Positions 6,214-10,751 of a stretch of 10,751 nucleotides of DNA are shown here, in pieces. The notes below the pieces were generated by a model. It had not been told where the DNA came from. It did no database searches and saw only the letters and a list, made by a program, of their open reading frames with translations. The stretch spans positions 1-10,751 of the forward strand of contig DOZQ01000252.1 in NCBI GenBank assembly GCA_003517915.1. The letters run 5' to 3'. Both the position numbers and the translations under genes were made by a program. Each line of letters begins with the position of its first letter. The first letter of the stretch is position 1. This DNA comes from Oscillospiraceae bacterium (GTDB lineage Bacteria > Bacillota > Clostridia > Oscillospirales > Acutalibacteraceae).

Positions 6214-6903
6214 TCAGTTGTAGGGCAGCACATAGAGCACAATGCAAAGATACTGCAAAATGCAGCCGGCCACCACAAACACATGAAACACCGAATGAAA
6301 GAATTTTTTCTTCTTGCCTATGTTGTAAAGCACCGCGCCCAGCGTGTAAAAGAAACCTCCGGCAAACAGCAAAATCACTCCGTTTGTTTCGAGAACGTCG
6401 AGCAGCGGCTTTATTGTGACAATTATCGACCACCCGGTCGCGAGATAGCATATCATTGAAAAAATCCTGAACTGTTTTAGGTCAATGGCGTTGAGGACTA
6501 TTCCCAAAACGGTGAAGCCCCACACCACCCCGAAAACCGACCAGGCCGCCGCCGGATGCTCCACCCGCATTTTGCACATGGTCAGCGGCGTATAGGTACC
6601 CGCTATCAAAAGAAATACCGAGCAGTGGTCTATGACCTGAAACACTTTTTTCGGGATTTCACTGAGCAGACCGTGATAAATGCTCGATGTGGTAAACAGC
6701 ACTATCATAAGCATACCGTAAACAGCCCCGCTCGCTATTCCCGGGATATTTTGATTAAGCGCGGCTACGGTAACGCAGCTTATCAGCGCGACAAAGCCGA
6801 ACACCGCCCCGACTATGTGCGAGACCATGTTGAAGATTTCCTCGCCGCGCGAATAATTCGGGAGTACACGTTCGCTGAGCCTTGTTCTCATATGTCCGAC
6901 CAT
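6214..6903 (-). CDS. trhA: TrhA / hemolysin III family (PAQR-like) membrane protein
   Basis: This 229-residue protein has seven predicted membrane segments and the conserved features of the bacterial PAQR/hemolysin III family: EEIFNMVSHIVGA near the N-terminus (21-33), SSIYH (73-77), DHCSVFLLIAGTYTP (92-106), GGFFY (182-186) and HSVFH (203-207). Ser73, His77, Asp92, His203 and His207 are the positions expected to bind a metal in this superfamily, which is thought to include hydrolase-like enzymes. B. subtilis and E. coli members have been linked to membrane energetics and fluidity homeostasis; haemolysis is an older, doubtful label. The start is uncertain: neither ATG 6903 nor ATG 6891 has a clear Shine-Dalgarno sequence. 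A TATAAT-containing promoter lies about 45 bases upstream. The gene follows the symporter by 88 bases on the same strand. Confidence 0.92.
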   Translation of the reverse strand: MVGHMRTRLSERVLPNYSRGEEIFNMVSHIVGAVFGFVALISCVTVAALNQNIPGIASGAVYGMLMIVLFTTSSIYHGLLSEIPKKVFQVIDHCSVFLLIAGTYTPLTMCKMRVEHPAAAWSVFGVVWGFTVLGIVLNAIDLKQFRIFSMICYLATGWSIIVTIKPLLDVLETNGVILLFAGGFFYTLGAVLYNIGKKKKFFHSVFHVFVVAGCILQYLCIVLYVLPYN

Positions 6904-6945
6904 CCGGTTTCATTAAAATTAAAATACTTATAAACTTATAATTTA

Positions 6946-6973
6946 ATTATACACGTCCGCGAAAAATTTTCCA
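6946..6973 (-). promoter_or_regulatory. Candidate trhA promoter
   Basis: On the minus strand a perfect TATAAT (6951-6946) is preceded, 16 bases upstream, by TGGAAA (6973-6968). Transcription would begin near 6939, giving a very A/T-rich leader of about 35 bases. The -35 box is weak, but the position between two same-strand genes with no good terminator supports an internal promoter. Confidence 0.5.
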
Positions 6974-6991
6974 TTAGGAGAATGTAAATTT

Positions 6992-8347
6992 TTATCGCCG
7001 GGCAAAATATCTTTTCAGCATATTAAAAACCACCGGCGATAAAAGTATAAGCGCGATGAGATTGGGAAACGCCATAAGCCCGTTGAAAATATCCGCAAGA
7101 TTCCACACTGTGCCGGCCTTTATAAGTGAGCCGGCGGCGACGGCAAGCACGAAAATCCCCCTGAAAACACTCACCGCCCGCTTCTCGTGCTTTTTAAAAA
7201 GGAATGAGCAGCACCGCTCGGCGTAATACGCCCAGCCTAAAATAGTGGAGAAAGCAAAAAATATAACCGCTACGGTGATAAAGTATTCGCCGTAATTCGC
7301 AAATACGCTGCCGAAGGCCTGCGATACGGCCAGGCTTCCCTGAGCGGGCCGGGTGTTCATCACTCCCGTGGTCAGAATGACCAGCGCCGACAGCGTACAT
7401 ATCACCAGCGTGTCGGCAAACACCTCAAACGCCCCCCAAAAGCCCTGCTCCACCGGGCTTTCGGTGTCGGCGCCCGCGTGTGCTATCGGCGCGCTGCCCA
7501 TCCCGGCCTCGTGGGTGAAAACCCCTCTTGACACCCCAAACCTTATAGCCTGCGCGGCCGTAAAGCCGGCAGCGCCCCCCGCCGCCGCCGAAGGAGTAAA
7601 CGCCCCTTTGAAAATATCACCGAAGGCGGGGAGGATATTTGCGTAATTGACCGCTATGACCGTGAGTGAGCCCAAAATATAAAAGACCGACATCACCGGG
7701 ACTATCACCGAGGTAATTGCCGAGATGCGCGAAAATCCGCCGAAAATGGTTAGGCCGACAAGCACCGCCGCCAAAATCCCGGTAAAAAGCGCCGGCGTGC
7801 CGAAGGATTTTTCCGCCGCGCCCGCAATCGAGCTTATCTGGGTCATGTTGCCGATTCCGAAGGAGGCTAAAATACACATCAGTGAAAACAGCGCCGCCAG
7901 GGGTCTAAAGCGTTCACCCAGCCCGTTTACGATGTAATGCATGGGGCCGCCCGCGTAACCGCCGCCGGAGGCTTTTTCGCGAAAGCGCACAGCTAAGGCG
8001 ACCTCGGAAAATTTGGTCATCATGCCGATAAAACCCGAGACCCACATCCAGAACACCGCCCCGGGGCCGCCCAGCATTACAGCGCCCGCCACGCCTATGA
8101 TATTGCCTATGCCGAGGGTTCCGGCCAGAGCCGCCGACATGGCGCGGAAAGGGGAGACAGCGCCTTTCCTGCGTTTTTTGTTCCGGATGAAAAGGGAGCA
8201 CAGGGTGAGTCTTAAAATAAGCGGCAGCCGCCGGAACTGCAAAAAGCCCCCGAACACGGTTAGGTAAAGCCCGACTCCGCACAGCAGGACTATAAGCGGC
8301 GGGCCCCATATAAAATCGCGCGCCGACGCCACCGCGTTTTCACCCAT
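6992..8347 (-). CDS. AGCS-family sodium:alanine/amino-acid symporter
   Basis: An inner-membrane transporter that imports a small neutral amino acid (alanine or glycine in characterised relatives, sometimes glutamine) with Na+. Family motifs are clear: GTLGIGNIIGVAGA, GGPGAVFWMWVSG, GGGYAGGPMHYI and RGVFTHEAGMGSAPIAHA. About ten membrane segments are expected. I choose ATG 8347 (451 residues) over the longer TTG 8365, because GGGGAG (8363-8358) sits 10 bases before the ATG, while the TTG has no ribosome binding site and falls inside the arm of an inverted repeat. The HEAGMG motif carries His where most relatives have Asn (NEAG), a possible substrate or ion effect. The gene follows the two-component kinase by 78 bases, so it might be its target or merely read-through. 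The exact substrate is not predictable. Confidence 0.92.
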   Translation of the reverse strand: MGENAVASARDFIWGPPLIVLLCGVGLYLTVFGGFLQFRRLPLILRLTLCSLFIRNKKRRKGAVSPFRAMSAALAGTLGIGNIIGVAGAVMLGGPGAVFWMWVSGFIGMMTKFSEVALAVRFREKASGGGYAGGPMHYIVNGLGERFRPLAALFSLMCILASFGIGNMTQISSIAGAAEKSFGTPALFTGILAAVLVGLTIFGGFSRISAITSVIVPVMSVFYILGSLTVIAVNYANILPAFGDIFKGAFTPSAAAGGAAGFTAAQAIRFGVSRGVFTHEAGMGSAPIAHAGADTESPVEQGFWGAFEVFADTLVICTLSALVILTTGVMNTRPAQGSLAVSQAFGSVFANYGEYFITVAVIFFAFSTILGWAYYAERCCSFLFKKHEKRAVSVFRGIFVLAVAAGSLIKAGTVWNLADIFNGLMAFPNLIALILLSPVVFNMLKRYFARR

Positions 8348-8363
8348 CTGCCGCTCACTCCCC

Positions 8364-8408
8364 AAAATATAGTCGTGTGGATAGTATTATTCCATCCGAC
8401 TATATTTT
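8364..8408. repeat. Long AT-rich inverted repeat: terminator or operator
   Basis: AAAATATAGTCG (8364-8375) and CGACTATATTTT (8397-8408) form a perfect 12-bp inverted repeat. TGGA/TCCA (8378-8381/8391-8394) adds an inner stem, leaving a 9-base loop. It begins 17 bases past the kinase stop codon and ends just before the symporter ribosome binding site. On the minus strand the 3' arm ends in TTTT, so it could weaken read-through. It could equally be an operator controlling the symporter. Confidence 0.6.
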
Positions 8409-8425
8409 ATGCGGAGGATGTCCGG

Positions 8426-9964
8426 TTAATGCTGAGTATCGCTAAGCCCTACGTCAAACCAGAACACGACACCGTTTTCAAGATTTTTCGCGCCACAGTC
8501 CATGCCCAGCCGCTTTTGAATGGCGCTGACTATCGACAGCCCCAGACCGTAGCGTCCCTCGCCCCGGCTTCTGGCTTTGTCCGCGCGGTAAAAGCTCTGC
8601 CATATCTTCTCCATATCCGGCTCGTCTATCTTAGAGCCGGTGTTGAAAACCGAAACGCGCATGACGCTTTCGCGCACCTCGCCGCTCACCTTTATTTCGC
8701 CGTCTTTGGGAGTATGGCTCACGGCGTTTACGAGATAATTTTTGAGGATTTGTTCGCAGCGGCGTTCATCCGAATAAACCGTAATATCGGGGATATCGGC
8801 AGTCACGCTTATGCCTTTTTTATCGGCCAGCGCTCCGATATGTCCGCAGACCGACTGCGCCAGCGGCTTTATGTGGAATTCTGCAAGAGACAGCTTTATC
8901 TGATCGGACTGAAGCTGTGAAAGATCCAAAAGGTCGCGAACAAGCAGGTTCATCTTATCGCTTTCCTGAATAATCACGTCGGCGTATTCCTCCCGGCCCC
9001 GCTGATTTCCGCTCACGTCCATTTTAATCCCCTCGGCGTAGCCCTGTATTATGGCGATGGGGGTTTTAAGCTCGTGCGAGACGTTCGCGACAAATTCCCG
9101 GCGCATGGTTTCAAGCGAACGCTCCAGCTCTATCTCGCGCGCGAGCTTCGCGTTTTTCATGCTAAGATCATAAAGGGTGCTGTCCAGCTTGTCGGCCAGC
9201 AGGTTTATCGAGTGTCCCAGCTGCCCTATCTCATCCTTTGTGCGGGGGCTGAGCCGCCGCCTGAAATCCAGCCCCGCCATGTTCTGGGTTATCGTGTTCA
9301 TCTCGGCAATCGGCCCCGCGAACCGTCTGGAATAGATAAACACCCAAATGAGGCTGAGTCCAAGACAAGACACAAGGATTATAACCATAAACTGGCTGGA
9401 CATGGCGCTGTATTTTCGAACGACTCCCTTTTGCACGGTGAGCTGCACGGCGATATTATTTTCAAGCGCAACCCTGTAGGTGAGATATTCGAGCCCGTTG
9501 CCGGCGTCCCTGAAATCCTGAAACACGCCGCCGTCCGGGGTAATCTGCCGATCTAGCGATTCTAAAGGGCGCTGCTGATAGCGCGACGGCTCGTTTGTTC
9601 CCGGACCAAAAAAGCTGACATCATAGATGCTTTCCCACAGCGCGTGCCCGGGGGTAATATAATAGGCGTCGGCGGACACCGCCGTTTCGCCCAGTATTTC
9701 TATCATATAGTTGTTTTCGGTTTCTATCTGCCGAAAAAGGCTTTCGCGCAGCTCCATGGTCACGCCGCCGATATCGCTCAGAGCCTGTGTATTTTCCGAC
9801 AGCCTTTCGGTTATTTTGCGCATGCTGCTTTTAAGCCCGGATTTTTCTCGGCCCATAGAAAAGGAATAGAGAAAGTTGCCGGTCGAAAAGGTGAATATCG
9901 CCGCGAAGACCAGCAAAATCAAGGTGATTTGCAAAAACAGCCTGCGCCAGATTTTACTCCTCAT
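8426..9964 (-). CDS. Two-component sensor histidine kinase with HAMP domain
   Basis: This 512-residue membrane kinase senses an extracytoplasmic signal and phosphorylates the regulator encoded immediately upstream. Order: TM1 (about 10-34), an extracytoplasmic sensor region (about 35-190) of no family I recognise, TM2 (about 191-211), HAMP (about 212-265), a helical linker, HisKA with FVANVSHELKTP (291-302; phosphoacceptor His297), and HATPase_c with N-box KNYLVNAVSHTP (Asn413), VFNTGSKI in place of the usual DxGxG G1 box, and GRYGLGLSIV (470-479). The atypical G1 box also occurs in other Firmicute kinases. GAGGTG (9976-9971) overlaps the end of the regulator gene and lies 6 bases before ATG 9964. 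The signal is unknown. The nearby symporter is a conceivable target. Confidence 0.95.
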   Translation of the reverse strand: MRSKIWRRLFLQITLILLVFAAIFTFSTGNFLYSFSMGREKSGLKSSMRKITERLSENTQALSDIGGVTMELRESLFRQIETENNYMIEILGETAVSADAYYITPGHALWESIYDVSFFGPGTNEPSRYQQRPLESLDRQITPDGGVFQDFRDAGNGLEYLTYRVALENNIAVQLTVQKGVVRKYSAMSSQFMVIILVSCLGLSLIWVFIYSRRFAGPIAEMNTITQNMAGLDFRRRLSPRTKDEIGQLGHSINLLADKLDSTLYDLSMKNAKLAREIELERSLETMRREFVANVSHELKTPIAIIQGYAEGIKMDVSGNQRGREEYADVIIQESDKMNLLVRDLLDLSQLQSDQIKLSLAEFHIKPLAQSVCGHIGALADKKGISVTADIPDITVYSDERRCEQILKNYLVNAVSHTPKDGEIKVSGEVRESVMRVSVFNTGSKIDEPDMEKIWQSFYRADKARSRGEGRYGLGLSIVSAIQKRLGMDCGAKNLENGVVFWFDVGLSDTQH

Positions 9965-9967
9965 AAA

Positions 9968-10645
9968 TTACACCTCAATCTTATAGCCGACGCCGTACAC
10001 GGTTTTAAGGCGCGACGCGCCCCAGTCCCCCAGCTTTGTGCGCAGGCGCGCCACATGGGAGTCCACTGTGCGGGTGTCGCCTACATAATCATAGCCCCAT
10101 ATCAAATCGAGAAGCTGCTCCCTGCTGTAAACCCTGCCGGGATTTTCGGCGAGCCGCAGCAGGATCTCATATTCCTTTAAGGTAAGCTCCAAGGGCTTCC
10201 CGTCAAGATAAGCGACATACGCCTGCCGGTCGATGCGCAGCCCTTTGTTCGGATCTGTCCCGTCTGAAATATCCCCGCCGCTTCTGCGAAGCAGAGCCTC
10301 AACGCGCTTCATCAGCACCGTAGGCGAGAACGGCTTGGTTACATAATCATCCGCGCCGGATTCAAAGCCTGTAAGTTCGTCGAATTCTTCCGATCTCGCG
10401 GTCAACATAATCACAGGGATGTTGGAAATCTCGCGCAGCTTGCGGCAGGCTTCCCAGCCGTCCATTTCGGGCATCATCACATCCAGTATCATCAGCACCG
10501 CGTCAGGATTCCGTTTAAACGCCTCAAGTGCCAGTGCGCCATTCTCGGCTTCTATGGGTTCATAGCCCTCTTTTCTTAAAAAGTCGCCTACCAGACTTCT
10601 CAGGCGCATTTCATCGTCCGCCACAATGATTTTTTTCGCAGCCAT
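9968..10645 (-). CDS. OmpR/PhoB-family response regulator
   Basis: A 225-residue cytoplasmic DNA-binding regulator. The receiver domain (about 4-117) has the acidic pair Asp10/Asp11, phosphoacceptor Asp55 (ILDVMMPEMDG), Thr82 and Lys104 (YVTKPF), all intact. The C-terminal OmpR-type winged helix (about 130-224) includes LELTLKEYEILLRLAENPGR, REQLLDLIWGYDY and the recognition-helix region TRTVDSHVARLRTKLG, ending in VYGVGYKIEV. ATG 10645 has AAGGGTG (10660-10654) with 8 bases between. Only 3 bases separate its stop from the kinase start, so the pair is translationally coupled. Two 11-base direct repeats upstream of its promoter suggest autoregulation. Target genes beyond itself cannot be read from the sequence. 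Confidence 0.96.
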   Translation of the reverse strand: MAAKKIIVADDEMRLRSLVGDFLRKEGYEPIEAENGALALEAFKRNPDAVLMILDVMMPEMDGWEACRKLREISNIPVIMLTARSEEFDELTGFESGADDYVTKPFSPTVLMKRVEALLRRSGGDISDGTDPNKGLRIDRQAYVAYLDGKPLELTLKEYEILLRLAENPGRVYSREQLLDLIWGYDYVGDTRTVDSHVARLRTKLGDWGASRLKTVYGVGYKIEV

Positions 10646-10680
10646 TGACCGTTCACCCTTTCCGCAGATAATCTAGGTTT

Positions 10681-10735
10681 ATTATAATCTTTTCTTTTGC
10701 GTAAATTGCGGTAGAATTGTGAACACATTTTGAAC
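10681..10735 (-). promoter_or_regulatory. Response-regulator promoter with tandem direct repeats
   Basis: On the minus strand a perfect TATAAT (10686-10681) has no good -35 box, as expected for an activated promoter. Upstream, two adjacent 11-base units, GTTCAAAATGT (10735-10725) and GTTCACAATTC (10724-10714), match at 8 of 11 positions. Head-to-tail sites at one helical turn are the usual binding layout of OmpR/PhoB-type dimers, and their place about 28-49 bases upstream of the -10 fits activation. Autoregulation is an inference. Confidence 0.5.
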
Positions 10736-10751
10736 GGGGCATAATATTTGA

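Noticed and set aside
1..10751. CRISPR array, tRNA/rRNA genes, prophage or insertion sequence
   Set aside because: No regularly spaced repeats, cloverleaf, rRNA motif, transposase or phage protein was recognised on either strand.

Overview
The window is about 10.75 kb of chromosomal housekeeping and signalling sequence. It looks like a low-to-moderate GC Firmicute of class Clostridia, possibly an Oscillospirales/Ruminococcaceae-type gut anaerobe. This rests on strong AGGAG-type ribosome binding sites, sigma-A-like promoters, a TTG start, lipoprotein cyclophilins, a zinc-ribbon MscL and GC-rich palindromic intergenic repeats. The taxonomic call is an inference; no rRNA or tRNA gene is present to anchor it.

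All genes read on the minus strand except one MerR-family regulator. From left to right: a gene-poor left edge (1-210); threonyl-tRNA synthetase thrS (211-2145, minus); a 309-base divergent intergenic region holding the thrS and merR promoters and two copies of a short TATAGCAAATT inverted-repeat element, with a third copy downstream of thrS; the MerR/GyrI-like regulator (2455-3273, plus); a 376-base convergent intergenic region with a nested palindrome, a possible small structured RNA and a strong GAAA-loop terminator; two tandem lipoprotein cyclophilins (the downstream one frameshifted); mscL; a palindromic repeat cluster; a TrhA/hemolysin-III-like membrane protein; an AGCS-type sodium:amino-acid symporter; and an OmpR-type two-component pair.

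The regulator at the right end (10645-9968) and its kinase (9964-8426) are 3 bases apart and certainly co-transcribed. Read-through into the symporter is possible, but a long AT-rich inverted repeat lies between them. TrhA has its own promoter-like sequence. The two cyclophilins share one good promoter and probably act outside the membrane on secreted proteins. The MerR gene appears autoregulated through a dyad with the 19-bp -35/-10 spacing typical of its family.

I see no defence system, prophage, CRISPR array, insertion sequence or clearly new multi-gene system. The points most worth checking are the frameshifted and active-site-degenerate cyclophilin paralogue, the repeated TATAGCAAATT elements around thrS, the three non-coding palindromic regions (3298-3390, 6030-6195, 8364-8408) and the apparent absence of a T-box in front of thrS.
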